Shown here: positions 18,445 through 26,545 of the stretch, piece after piece | How the letters are laid out: the number at the start of each line of letters is the position of its first letter | Numbering within the stretch: position 1 is the first letter of the stretch | Source: Komagataeibacter medellinensis NBRC 3288 | GTDB lineage: Bacteria; Pseudomonadota; Alphaproteobacteria; Acetobacterales; Acetobacteraceae | Assembly (NCBI RefSeq): GCF_000182745.2 | Contig: NC_016027.1 | Location: 189,001-253,000 of the forward strand | Direction of reading: 5' to 3' | Length of the DNA: 64,000 nucleotides | The notes under the pieces: generated by a model | Told to the model about the DNA's origin: nothing | Seen by the model: only the letters and a program-made list of their open reading frames with translations | Databases searched by the model: none | Translations under genes and position numbers: made by a program

Positions 18445-18501
18445 TATACCAAAGGGCGTAGCCACTTCATATACAAGTCAGTGGCTACGTCTTTTGGTAT
18501 A
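18445..18501. repeat. 57-bp near-perfect palindrome, MITE-like
   Basis: Two 22-base arms (20 of 22 paired; outer ends TATACCAAA / TTTGGTATA) flank a 13-base loop. The inner 11 base pairs (CGTAGCCACT core) are perfect. There is no T-run, so a terminator is unlikely. TA at both ends fits an IS630/Tc1-type miniature element. It abuts the right copy of the 38-bp repeat. Confidence 0.6.
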
Positions 18502-18502
18502 G

Positions 18503-18540
18503 ACTGCCCGCGTGAACCGTCGCAAACAATGCTTACCTAT
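18503..18540 (-). repeat. 38-bp inverted repeat, right copy
   Basis: This is the reverse complement of 16226-16263 with two mismatches. It begins one base after the 57-bp palindrome and lies downstream of the cdh gene. Confidence 0.7.
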
Positions 18541-18585
18541 GTCAGCCCCTTTAAAAAAGGCAGCGTCCGGAAACGTTTATCATTT

Positions 18586-19359
18586 TCAGGGAAAATTCTG
18601 GATCTGGCAGGTATGATCCTGTAATTCCTCTCCCGATGCATGATCGCCATGCTGCAGATCGATCCGGTCATCAAGCAGGACAAAACCGGGCCGCCCATCA
18701 GCCTGTGCCATCCCCGCTATAACCAGCGTATGCTGGCCCATTTCACTTGCCGGATCCGCCATATCCGTTGCCAGGAGTTGAAAGGGGCGGGCACCGGACA
18801 GGACAGGCAGCAGACGCGCTCGATATCCATGCCCGTTCAGTGACAGTGCCACCCATTTTGTACCAAGCTGTGGGCGCGCCCAGTGCAGGGCTACTTTTAC
18901 ATCCGGGCGGATGCAATCCACATGGATATGCAACTGGTTCTGTGTCCGGCCATAGGCTGAATTGATGGCCAGCGTCATATCATCCATCGGCAGGGGATGC
19001 GCCAGATGGCGGTTGACACGTTCGGTCTGTTTCCAGGCATAGGCGAAGTAATCCGGCGCATCCTTTTTTATGATAGCCGGATCTTCCATGCCCGTTACAC
19101 GCTGCGTTGGTATAAGAAGATATTGTGCCGGGCCGGTATGGTCCTTCAGCACGGCGTAACCGGCGCGGACATTCGTTTCCTCACACGGCACGGTTCCTTG
19201 CTCATCCGGTTTGATCGTACAACGCTCATGTACAATATGCCACAATATATCCGGGTTTTCAGATGCGTGACCTGCCATGACTTCCGCCAGCCAGAAAACC
19301 ATAGCCGCGGCCACAGGCATGCTGAAAGATTTTATGGCGGATAACCTATGTCTGGTCAT
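18586..19359 (-). CDS. cdh: CDP-diacylglycerol pyrophosphatase
   Basis: This 257-residue protein hydrolyses CDP-diacylglycerol to phosphatidate and CMP, at the membrane. It matches the Cdh family: an N-terminal hydrophobic anchor or signal (residues 10-30), ILWHIVHERC, the HIT-like catalytic motif SAYGRTQNQLHIHVDCIRP with the paired histidines, and a C-terminal segment with HTLVIAGM. The gene ends 26 bases before the position where the TonB receptor terminates upstream of it on the same strand, so the two may be cotranscribed, although a functional link is not evident. Confidence 0.85.
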   Translation of the reverse strand: MTRHRLSAIKSFSMPVAAAMVFWLAEVMAGHASENPDILWHIVHERCTIKPDEQGTVPCEETNVRAGYAVLKDHTGPAQYLLIPTQRVTGMEDPAIIKKDAPDYFAYAWKQTERVNRHLAHPLPMDDMTLAINSAYGRTQNQLHIHVDCIRPDVKVALHWARPQLGTKWVALSLNGHGYRARLLPVLSGARPFQLLATDMADPASEMGQHTLVIAGMAQADGRPGFVLLDDRIDLQHGDHASGEELQDHTCQIQNFP

Positions 19360-19385
19360 TGATCTGGCAGATCCCTGCTCACTGT

Positions 19386-21824
19386 TCAGAAATTGGTGGA
19401 TATGGTCACAACACCTGTAAATGGCGCCTGCAGGTAATAGGCCGGACTGCTGCCCTTGATGGTCGAACCATTGACCCCGGTCGTAGCATTGGCATTGGTC
19501 TGCATTGTATAGACGCCACTGCGGAAACGCGCGTTTGTCAGGTTGGAAAGGTTGACTTGTATCTTTGGCGTCTGCATGAAGCCGATCGTTCGGAATCGAT
19601 ACCCGAAATTAATATTATCCGTAATGAACTGTGGAATGCTGTTATCGTTCATCATTGTTGAATACTGTTTTCCGACATACTTGATCTGCGCGCCCGCAAA
19701 GAAATGGCCATCATCATAATCCAGACCTAGTGCAGCCTGTACCTTTGGGCTTTCGACCTGTGTTTTGCCCTTGGTGGCAAGGTAATCAGTGCCCTGCACG
19801 CCATTGGCATAAGTTCCGACTGCACGCAAGTTGTTATCAATCCGAGCATCCAGATACTCAAACGAGGCATAAGGCCGCAGGTGATACTTGAGCGGACGTG
19901 TGCCGATCTGAATATCCACACCGCGACTGGTCTGCCCACCCGCATTAACCGACTGGCTGTAGCTTGCCCCGTTCAGGTAATAATCAACTGTCAGCTGACG
20001 GTTGGTAAAGTTATAATTAAAGAACGAAATGCTACCAATGATCAGAGGGCCATTGTAACGATAGCCAATTTCTTCCGAGATTGAATATTCTGGGTTGCTG
20101 GCACCGCCCATCTGCGAAATCGCACCAGTTGTATTGTTGCGCTGGTCTACTAGTGATGTATTGCTGGGCATCTTGAAATTGGTCGCGCCCATTATGTAGA
20201 TCTGGTGTTGTTTATTGAATTGCCAGCTTATGCCAAGCTGGGGTAGCGGTTCGGCAGAATGCAGGTTGCGGTTATAGGTTGTGCCGGGAATATCGTTATA
20301 GACCCGGCGGGTGACCATGGCTTCCTTGAAGCCGACATCAATATGCAGTCTCTTGTTGAAGTAATCCATGCTGTCACCCACAAACAGCATGTTGACTTGT
20401 GACAGATTGAGGAAGTTGCGATAATCATAATTCTGGCCATTGGGCATTTTATATACACCCGACGTGCCCCAGATGTTTGACGGCTGACCCGTTGCCTGGT
20501 TGACCATTCCAACGGGAGAAAACTGCTCTAGATTGGCGTATTCATACCAGTAGCCCGCCGTTATGTGATGGTGGCTGCCCAGACGGTAATTGAATTTGAG
20601 CGTATTGCCCGAGCGGATCTGCTCCTGATTGGACGGGGTAAGAACCAGCGTGGAGCCATCAGAAGGCAGGACACCACTAAGCTTCTGGTCACCATAATAG
20701 GTCTGGTTCGCGTTCAGCACCGATGCGCCGGTACCGTTACCCTGACCAAACCAGAAATAGGCGGTATCATCAATCGAGAAACGCGGCGTGACCTCGATAT
20801 GCGTGGGCGCTGAGGCAATGATGTTACGGAAGGGGTTTGCATGCAATTTATAATATTGCGCGCCCTGACTGTTCACTCCTGCATAATTTGACAGATAGTT
20901 CGTATCGTACCCCGTGGTATTGTACTGGGTATAATTGGGGTTCAGGTAAGAATCATTGATCTGGTCATTATATGAAATTGTGATGCCGGTATTGCTACCG
21001 TTACTAAAATCCTTGCGGACCTTCAGGTCATAATGAAACTTCTCATCATGGCCGGGGCCACGCCAGTGATCGGCATAGGTATGGCCGAAAGAAAACATAG
21101 CCCGCACACCGGTATTGCCGATATCGCCCGAGTTATAGCGGATAAACTCACGCTTCATGCCAAATGAGCCGAAAGTGGCATCAAATAGCCCGCCACGCTT
21201 ATGTGTCGGGTTGCTCATGGTTGCAGAAACCAGGCCCCCCGCCGCACTGATTACAGGACTGTCCAGATTGACGGAACCGGGCTGTAGCGAAACGGATTCC
21301 AGATCTTCCGCCTCCAGCACTTCGTTGGCATAGAAAGCACCACCGCCAATATCGTTCATCGGCATGCCATCAAGTGTCCAGCCGATTTCCGTCTGATTAA
21401 GGCCACGTACCGACATACTGCCCGACTGCAGGCCGAAGGGGTCCTGATCGTTCACGTTGGCGCTTGGCATCATTTTCAGGACCTGTTCGACATTCGTCGT
21501 AGGTGACTGCTTGGAAATGAAATCACGCGAGACTGTCTGGATTGCCTTGGGCGCGGTTTCCACTCGTAGCAGCCCGCCGCCGGGTTGCTCGCGCTGCCCG
21601 GTGGCATGACTGGACGAGACATGGATGACCTCGGGGGCGCTTACCGGTGCGACACCATCCATAGGCGTCGTGGTTTTGGTTGCCAGCTTCCCCGGATGGA
21701 GGTTTTTTGCTTTCCCCGTTGCCGTGTTGCCAAGGGTGCGGGCAAGCGCATCATTCGTCCCGATACCACTTAATAACGAGCAGGCCAGCAGGCTGGTCAT
21801 GGAAACACGCAATAGAACCGTCAA
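19386..21824 (-). CDS. TonB-dependent outer membrane receptor
   Basis: This protein of about 812 residues has a signal peptide (residues 1-28, ending DALA), a plug domain (FISKQSPTTNVEQVLKMMPS ... SMSVRGLNQTEIGWTLDGMP) and a 22-strand-type barrel ending in the C-terminal Phe (TISTNF). It imports a bound ligand using the TonB system. The plug lacks an N-terminal signalling domain, so no sigma/anti-sigma pairing is expected, and none is nearby. I chose a TTG start at 21824 because a strong GGAGGTGATC Shine-Dalgarno sequence lies directly before it and it gives a good signal peptide; an ATG at 21800 is the alternative. The ligand (siderophore, sugar or other) is unknown. Confidence 0.85.
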   Translation of the reverse strand: MTVLLRVSMTSLLACSLLSGIGTNDALARTLGNTATGKAKNLHPGKLATKTTTPMDGVAPVSAPEVIHVSSSHATGQREQPGGGLLRVETAPKAIQTVSRDFISKQSPTTNVEQVLKMMPSANVNDQDPFGLQSGSMSVRGLNQTEIGWTLDGMPMNDIGGGAFYANEVLEAEDLESVSLQPGSVNLDSPVISAAGGLVSATMSNPTHKRGGLFDATFGSFGMKREFIRYNSGDIGNTGVRAMFSFGHTYADHWRGPGHDEKFHYDLKVRKDFSNGSNTGITISYNDQINDSYLNPNYTQYNTTGYDTNYLSNYAGVNSQGAQYYKLHANPFRNIIASAPTHIEVTPRFSIDDTAYFWFGQGNGTGASVLNANQTYYGDQKLSGVLPSDGSTLVLTPSNQEQIRSGNTLKFNYRLGSHHHITAGYWYEYANLEQFSPVGMVNQATGQPSNIWGTSGVYKMPNGQNYDYRNFLNLSQVNMLFVGDSMDYFNKRLHIDVGFKEAMVTRRVYNDIPGTTYNRNLHSAEPLPQLGISWQFNKQHQIYIMGATNFKMPSNTSLVDQRNNTTGAISQMGGASNPEYSISEEIGYRYNGPLIIGSISFFNYNFTNRQLTVDYYLNGASYSQSVNAGGQTSRGVDIQIGTRPLKYHLRPYASFEYLDARIDNNLRAVGTYANGVQGTDYLATKGKTQVESPKVQAALGLDYDDGHFFAGAQIKYVGKQYSTMMNDNSIPQFITDNINFGYRFRTIGFMQTPKIQVNLSNLTNARFRSGVYTMQTNANATTGVNGSTIKGSSPAYYLQAPFTGVVTISTNF

Positions 21825-22228
21825 GATCACCTCCAACACACATGCCTCCGGTATGGGCACGAGGTTGGAACAGGCATGACCCATGCCTTGCACGCACCCC
21901 GGGACCACCCGGCATTATTGTTACGTCTCTCATCAACGGGCCTGCCATATAGGCAAATCTATTCCGCCTGTATCATTTGCGCATTGACATCCTGCCGCCA
22001 TAATGGCGGTGACAGGATAATGAATTCAAAAACAAGACCTGTTCCTGCTTTCATTTTATTTGTAAGATATGCCGCAGCAGGCTGCTATCATTCAACTAAA
22101 AATAAATGCAATTCACATAAATCAATATAAAATATACATGTATTATTGGCTATTATTAAAAATATAGCCTTCTATTGCGATGTGCCTCCAGACCTGTTTC
22201 CCGCAGCGTCAGATTGGTCTGAACTTCA
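21825..22228. other. Gene-free region upstream of the TonB receptor
   Basis: No gene is seen. The part 22060-22190 is strongly AT-rich and probably contains the receptor promoter; no clear Fur box or other operator was recognised. Confidence 0.4.
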
Positions 22229-22516
22229 TCACCTGCGCAACATGATATCCGTTTCCAGATCTTCCGTCTCCTGAGCGGGAGACCAGATTGCACGGTGGGG
22301 GAAAACAAATCCTTCATGAACAGATTCAACTTTCCAGCTCCCTATAGTCGTTTCAGGTGTTCCGTACATTCGGTCCCGGTGGGTTACACTATGAGCTTTG
22401 TGAACAAACATTTTTGACCATATGGTTAGTTTCTTATCATCCTCGTAACGGATTAGCAATAAAAATATTCCAGGAATAAACCAACCGTTTTTTTGCCGAT
22501 TTTGTGGTAATAACAT
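22229..22516 (-). CDS. Hypothetical 95-residue protein (doubtful)
   Basis: The frame is open for 95 codons in an AT-rich stretch next to an IS element. It has one hydrophobic segment (WFIPGIFLLLIR) and no recognised family or convincing ribosome site. It may be a spurious frame or a remnant. Confidence 0.25.
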   Translation of the reverse strand: MLLPQNRQKNGWFIPGIFLLLIRYEDDKKLTIWSKMFVHKAHSVTHRDRMYGTPETTIGSWKVESVHEGFVFPHRAIWSPAQETEDLETDIMLRR

Positions 22517-23100
22517 GCTGATATATAATTATTATTAGTAGACAATGCTGGTTTTATGTCCACTGGCGGATTCAAAAAAAATAATCTACATGCTGCGTGT
22601 TAACTGACCATCCGGTCATGCCGACTGCCAATTCAGTATAAAAAACGGCATGACGGATCGCTATCCCTCGAACCCTGCCGCACCATAGTATGCGACCGAA
22701 GTGCTGTCTGTAGCGGCTCTGCCAACTATTTAGGAACCTTGGTACAGTTTGCTGTAGCCATGATGAGAATGACGGGGAGCAAGGAAGCGGCTACCTTTAC
22801 CATATCGGGTTGAGACAGTCCGCCATTCCTCGAACCATGCCCACAGGTTTTCGACCAGATGTCTACAAGCCCTTTTGGGACAGGCGACTTCTGGGTCATT
22901 CTTCCCTAACGGAATGACAGGACGAAGTTCCCGGTTCCAGAAATATTCACAGAGTTTGTGCGAAGCATACCCACGATCATAGACGACATAGGTCGATGGC
23001 TGCGGCAGATCGTCGAGCAGGGCATAAGCGCGGATGGCAGTTCAAGTGTAACCGGCCGTTTGAGGCCGCCTTATGATTGAGGATTGTGACTGGTAACTTA

Positions 23101-23140
23101 CCGTCGTTAACGACGTCGTTAACGACGTCGTTATTGACGT
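23101..23140 (+). repeat. Tandem repeat in the IS66 leader
   Basis: A 12-base unit (CGTCGTTAACGA) repeats about three times just upstream of tnpA. The unit is itself palindromic around GTTAAC and GACGTC. It is present in both IS66 copies, so it is part of the element and may bind transposase or a regulator. Confidence 0.7.
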
Positions 23141-23156
23141 CATTTGAGAGGTAAGA

Positions 23157-23516
23157 ATGACCCAGGAAATCCTGATTGGCGTTGAACGCCGCCGCCGCTG
23201 GTCGGATGAACGGAAGCTGGCGATACTGGCTGAAGTTGGTGTGGATGGAGCAAGTGTATCGGATGTGGCACGTCGACATGACCTGACCCGCCAACATCTT
23301 TACCAATGGCGGACGTCATTCCGTCAAAGACTATCTTCCCCAGATCAGTCTGTGGCGTTTGTTCCTGTTGCTTCAGTGACGACACCTGCTGTGGCATCTG
23401 GCGGTGATCCTGACGAACTGGCCATAGTGCTGCGCAATGGCCGTAGTATCAGGGTGACGGGACATCCTGCCGAAGATCTTCTGGCCCGGGTCATCCGGAT
23501 TGCGGAGACGGCATGA
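23157..23516 (+). CDS. tnpA: IS66 accessory protein TnpA, copy 1
   Basis: This 119-residue protein is the first reading frame of IS66-type elements. An N-terminal helix-turn-helix (RRWSDERKLAILAEVGVDGA ... VARRHDLTRQHLYQWR) resembles the IS3/IS66 DNA-binding motif. GAGAGGTAAG lies just upstream of the ATG. Its stop overlaps the tnpB start by four bases (ATGA), indicating coupled translation. It is needed with TnpB and TnpC for transposition in studied IS66 elements. Confidence 0.9.
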   Translation: MTQEILIGVERRRRWSDERKLAILAEVGVDGASVSDVARRHDLTRQHLYQWRTSFRQRLSSPDQSVAFVPVASVTTPAVASGGDPDELAIVLRNGRSIRVTGHPAEDLLARVIRIAETA

Positions 23517-23860
23517 TTGGCGTGGGCAACGGCGTGCGTGTCTATCTGGCCTGCGGGGTGACCGATATGCGCAAGGGCATATCGGGTCTGGCAGCACTGG
23601 CACAGGACGTGCTGCGTCAGAACCCGACATCAGGGGCGCTCTTTGCCTTTCGTGGTCGCCGTGGGGACAGGATCAAGCTTCTGATGTGGGACGGTCAGGG
23701 GTTCTGTCTTTATTACAAGGTGCTTGAGAAGGGACGTTTTCCATGGCCGTCTCCGGCAGAGGGCGTTGCACGCCTGACGACAGCACAGATGGCCATGCTG
23801 TGGGAAGGCATGGAGTGGAGACGCCCTTCCTGGTCTGCACCACCGTCTCGCGTGGCCTGA
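23513..23860 (+). CDS. tnpB: IS66 accessory protein TnpB, copy 1
   Basis: This 115-residue protein is the conserved IS66 Orf2 type. It carries the family signature VYLACGVTDMRKGISGLAAL followed by GALFAFRGRRGDRIKLLMWD and GFCLYYKVLEKGRFPWP. Its exact biochemical role is unknown, but it is required for IS66 movement. It overlaps tnpA by four bases and is followed 63 bases later by tnpC. Confidence 0.9.
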   Translation: MIGVGNGVRVYLACGVTDMRKGISGLAALAQDVLRQNPTSGALFAFRGRRGDRIKLLMWDGQGFCLYYKVLEKGRFPWPSPAEGVARLTTAQMAMLWEGMEWRRPSWSAPPSRVA

Positions 23861-23923
23861 TTTTTATGGCGTGAGAGTGCAGAACATTTTGAATTTTCTT
23901 AGGTTTTCTGCTATTTTTTCATA

Positions 23924-25534
23924 ATGACGTCTGCACCTGCGGTCCTGCCTGATGATCCGGATACCCTGAGGGAAATGATTGTTTCCCTGCAGACCGAAGT
24001 GGCTCGGCTTTCTGCGTCAGCCCGTGCGTATGAAGCTCTTGTCCAGTCTCTCAAAATCCGGATCGCACGTCTTCAGAAACAGAAATTCGGGGCCAGTTCA
24101 GAAAAGATAGACCGTGAGATTGAACAACTCGAACTGCTCCTTGAAGATGTAAAAATCGCCATCGCGGCAGCCGATCCTTCTCCTGATATCAGGGAGCATG
24201 ATGTCAGCGATGATGCACTCTCTCCCCCACGGCAGCGTGGCAAACCAAAGGTTTCTGACACGACACCACGGGAGCGTATTGTTCTCGACCCAGGTGAGGC
24301 CTGTCCTGCCTGTGGCGGTCCCCTGCGTCTTGTAGGCGAAGATGTCACCGAAATACTGGACTTTATTGCGGCAAAACTGAAAGTTGTCGAAACGGCACGG
24401 CTGAAGAAATCCTGCCGTCACTGCGAAACACTGGTGCAGCCTGAAGCACCGTCGCGCCCTGTCCCACGGGGGATGGCTGGCACCGGGCTTTTAGCCCATA
24501 TCCTGGTCTCGAAATTCGATGACCACATTCCGCTTTATCGTCAGAATGAGATCTTTGCCCGTCAGGGTGTGGACATTCCCCGTTCAACCCTGATCGACTG
24601 GTGTGGTCAGGCCGTTGCCGTTCTGCGTCCTCTGACAGATCTGATCCGTCAGGATGTCGTAAAGGCAGACCTGCTACATGCTGATGATACACCCATCCAG
24701 GTTCTTGACCCCCGTCTGCGTCAGGCTGGCAAACCCCGGGGCGTGAAGGAAGGGCGGATCTGGAGCTATCTGCGCGATCCCCGCCCATGGGGAGGGAGTG
24801 ATCCGCCCGCCGTGGCCTACTGGTTCTCTCCCGATCGCAAGGGGATCAATCCCCAGACCCATCTGGCACAGTTCCGGGGCATTCTGCAGGCTGACGCCTA
24901 CGCCGGGTTCAGGGATCTGTATAAACCAGACGCAACAGGAACCGTGCACGTGCGCGAAGCGGCCTGCTGGGCTCATCTCCGCCGGGCCTTCCATGATGTC
25001 TGGAAGGGCAGTGATTCGACAATCGCAAGGGAAGCACTTGAACAGATCGGAGAGCTCTACGATATCGAGCGCCAGATCACCGGACACCCGGCCCCGTATC
25101 GTCTGGCTGTCCGACAGGAACAAAGCCGCCCCCGTGTCACAGCATTCCACGCATGGTGCGAAACACAGCTTGCCCGTATCCCTGGAAAGGGGGAACTGGC
25201 AAAAGCGATCCGTTATGCGCTCAACCGGTGGAAGGCCTTTACCCTGTTCCTCGAAGATGGTCGTGTCGCCATCGACAACAATCCTGCCGAACGCGCCATA
25301 CGGCCCGTATGCGTGGGGCGAAAAAATTATCTCTTTGCCGGATCCGACACCGGGGGCGACAACATCGCTGATGCCATGACGCTTATCGAAAGCGCAAAAC
25401 TCTCCCGGCTTAATCCGCACGATTACCTCGCCGACGTCCTGGCCCGTATCAACGAGCACAAGATCAACCGGCTCCACGAACTGTTGCCATGGAACTGGAA
25501 ACCCGTGAATACACTGCACAGACAGGCCGCATAA
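23924..25534 (+). CDS. tnpC: IS66 transposase TnpC, copy 1
   Basis: This 536-residue DDE transposase has an N-terminal coiled coil (residues 15-50), the conserved KQKFGASSEK segment, a CPACGG zinc-finger-like motif with a second Cys pair (SCRHCET), then the catalytic core with HADDTPIQVLDP (first Asp), LQADAYAGFRDLY (second Asp) and a C-terminal IDNNPAERAIRPVCVGRKNY block. The C-terminal IS66 domain (LNPHDYLADVLARI) is complete. No frameshift is seen. Confidence 0.95.
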   Translation: MTSAPAVLPDDPDTLREMIVSLQTEVARLSASARAYEALVQSLKIRIARLQKQKFGASSEKIDREIEQLELLLEDVKIAIAAADPSPDIREHDVSDDALSPPRQRGKPKVSDTTPRERIVLDPGEACPACGGPLRLVGEDVTEILDFIAAKLKVVETARLKKSCRHCETLVQPEAPSRPVPRGMAGTGLLAHILVSKFDDHIPLYRQNEIFARQGVDIPRSTLIDWCGQAVAVLRPLTDLIRQDVVKADLLHADDTPIQVLDPRLRQAGKPRGVKEGRIWSYLRDPRPWGGSDPPAVAYWFSPDRKGINPQTHLAQFRGILQADAYAGFRDLYKPDATGTVHVREAACWAHLRRAFHDVWKGSDSTIAREALEQIGELYDIERQITGHPAPYRLAVRQEQSRPRVTAFHAWCETQLARIPGKGELAKAIRYALNRWKAFTLFLEDGRVAIDNNPAERAIRPVCVGRKNYLFAGSDTGGDNIADAMTLIESAKLSRLNPHDYLADVLARINEHKINRLHELLPWNWKPVNTLHRQAA

Positions 25535-25918
25535 TCAAGGCGGCCCAGAGCGGCCGGTTACGTTCAAGTGCCTGACCGGGCAATAGCGTGAAGGACAGCG
25601 CCCTTGCCCATCTACAGCTACGCATCCCCTGGTGTCACAACCTCCTTGTAAGAGGCCGTCCGCCTCACGATCCCTGTGGCGTCCCACCGTATCATCTTTT
25701 TTGACAACTCCGACCGCTTTGTGATGGACACGGATAGTCATGCCATCAGGAAAGACCCTGTCCTATGTTGGATCTGCGCTTCTGACCTTTTCAGACAGAC
25801 TACATCATGCCCGTCATAAATAGTTATGCTGCCCGTTGTATCATTCCAAACCTAACAAGTTTCAATAATATTATATTTTATTAATGTACCTTCATTCATA
25901 ATCCCCACAAAAATATCA

Positions 25919-25937
25919 GAACGATAATCATTTTCAT
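25919..25937. promoter_or_regulatory. Fur-box-like site upstream of the metal efflux operon
   Basis: The sequence GAACGATAATCATTTTCAT matches the last 13 positions of the classical 19-bp Fur box at 12 of 13 bases and about 15 of 19 overall. It lies about 120 bases before the first operon gene. Fur or a related metalloregulator (Mur, Irr) could act here; this is a pattern match only. Confidence 0.4.
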
Positions 25938-26057
25938 AATATAAATTTTCTTCCGTAAATGACATGTTCAGGTTCACGTCAGGTTTCCCTGTTATCGGTA
26001 AGACGTCATCATCGTGATGACAGGAATTCTACGTTTGACAGGAAACAGACCCATATT

Positions 26058-26534
26058 ATGCGAAGGATATTGCACGGCAGCCTGTATATAGCCTGTATTT
26101 TCTTCCTGATGGTATCGCCCACCTGGGCAGACAGCGGGACGGAAGGCGTATGCATGACAGTCCAGCATGGCATCCGCCTGCATGTAGACGGCATGTATGG
26201 CGGATATCCCCACTCCGTACTGCGCGATGCCGTGCTGCAGGGCGTGGCCTGCCCGTCTGATGAGGCTGAACTCCATGCATTCAACCTTATCGCCGAGCCA
26301 GCACCTCATCTGCGTATATCCGTTACGAGACCCTTGGGACAGGGGCAGCAGGGCTCGATTTCCGCCCGGCTTTTCGCAAAGGGGCGCTTTGTCATAGGGG
26401 AGCGTATGTCCCTCTCCCCTCTGGCGCGTTCCCAGTCTCCCTTCTCGGTTTCGTCCGACATCAATCTCATGATGGCGCGACTGTGGAGCGATCTCGCCTC
26501 ACGGATCAGCCATGATGGTCCTGTCATTCCATAA
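26058..26534 (+). CDS. Small secreted protein at the head of the RND operon
   Basis: This 158-residue protein has a signal peptide (MRRILHGSLYIACIFFLMVS, ending TWA). The mature part contains two Cys (EGVCMTV, GVACPSD) and no recognised domain. It starts the operon, with the TolC-type gene only 11 bases downstream, so it may be a periplasmic metal-binding or sensing protein, but it shows no His/Met-rich metal motif. The ATG at 26058 is chosen because it gives the signal peptide; the upstream in-frame extension is charged and unlikely to be translated. Confidence 0.65.
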   Translation: MRRILHGSLYIACIFFLMVSPTWADSGTEGVCMTVQHGIRLHVDGMYGGYPHSVLRDAVLQGVACPSDEAELHAFNLIAEPAPHLRISVTRPLGQGQQGSISARLFAKGRFVIGERMSLSPLARSQSPFSVSSDINLMMARLWSDLASRISHDGPVIP

Positions 26535-26545
26535 GGTCCTAAAGT

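Larger units (their letters stand above)
23048..25561 (+). mobile_element. IS66-family insertion sequence, copy 1 (complete, 2514 bp)
   Basis: The element begins GTAACCGGCCG and ends CGGCCGGTTAC, forming terminal inverted repeats. It carries the standard tnpA-tnpB-tnpC set. It is flanked by perfect 8-bp direct repeats GTTCAAGT (23040-23047 and 25562-25569), the target duplication length known for IS66. All three genes look intact, so it is probably active. A second copy of the same length lies in reverse orientation at 52837-55350. Confidence 0.95.
22725..25745 (-). pseudogene. IS427-like (IS5 family) transposase interrupted by IS66
   Basis: On the minus strand, 25570-25745 encodes a middle part beginning with RVHHKAVGVVKKDDTVGRHR. 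Sequence 23047-22725 encodes the C-terminal part: VVYDRGYASHKLCEYFWN, then RHLVENLWAWFEEWRTVSTRYGKGSRFLAP. These match IS5-family (IS427 group) DDE transposases. The two parts are separated exactly by the IS66 element and its 8-bp target duplication (GTTCAAGT), so this element was present before IS66 landed. The N-terminal part is degraded. Confidence 0.7.

Noticed and set aside
23101-23148. Short repeated units resembling a CRISPR array
   Set aside because: The 12-base units are directly adjacent without spacers, are present in both IS66 copies, and there are no cas genes.
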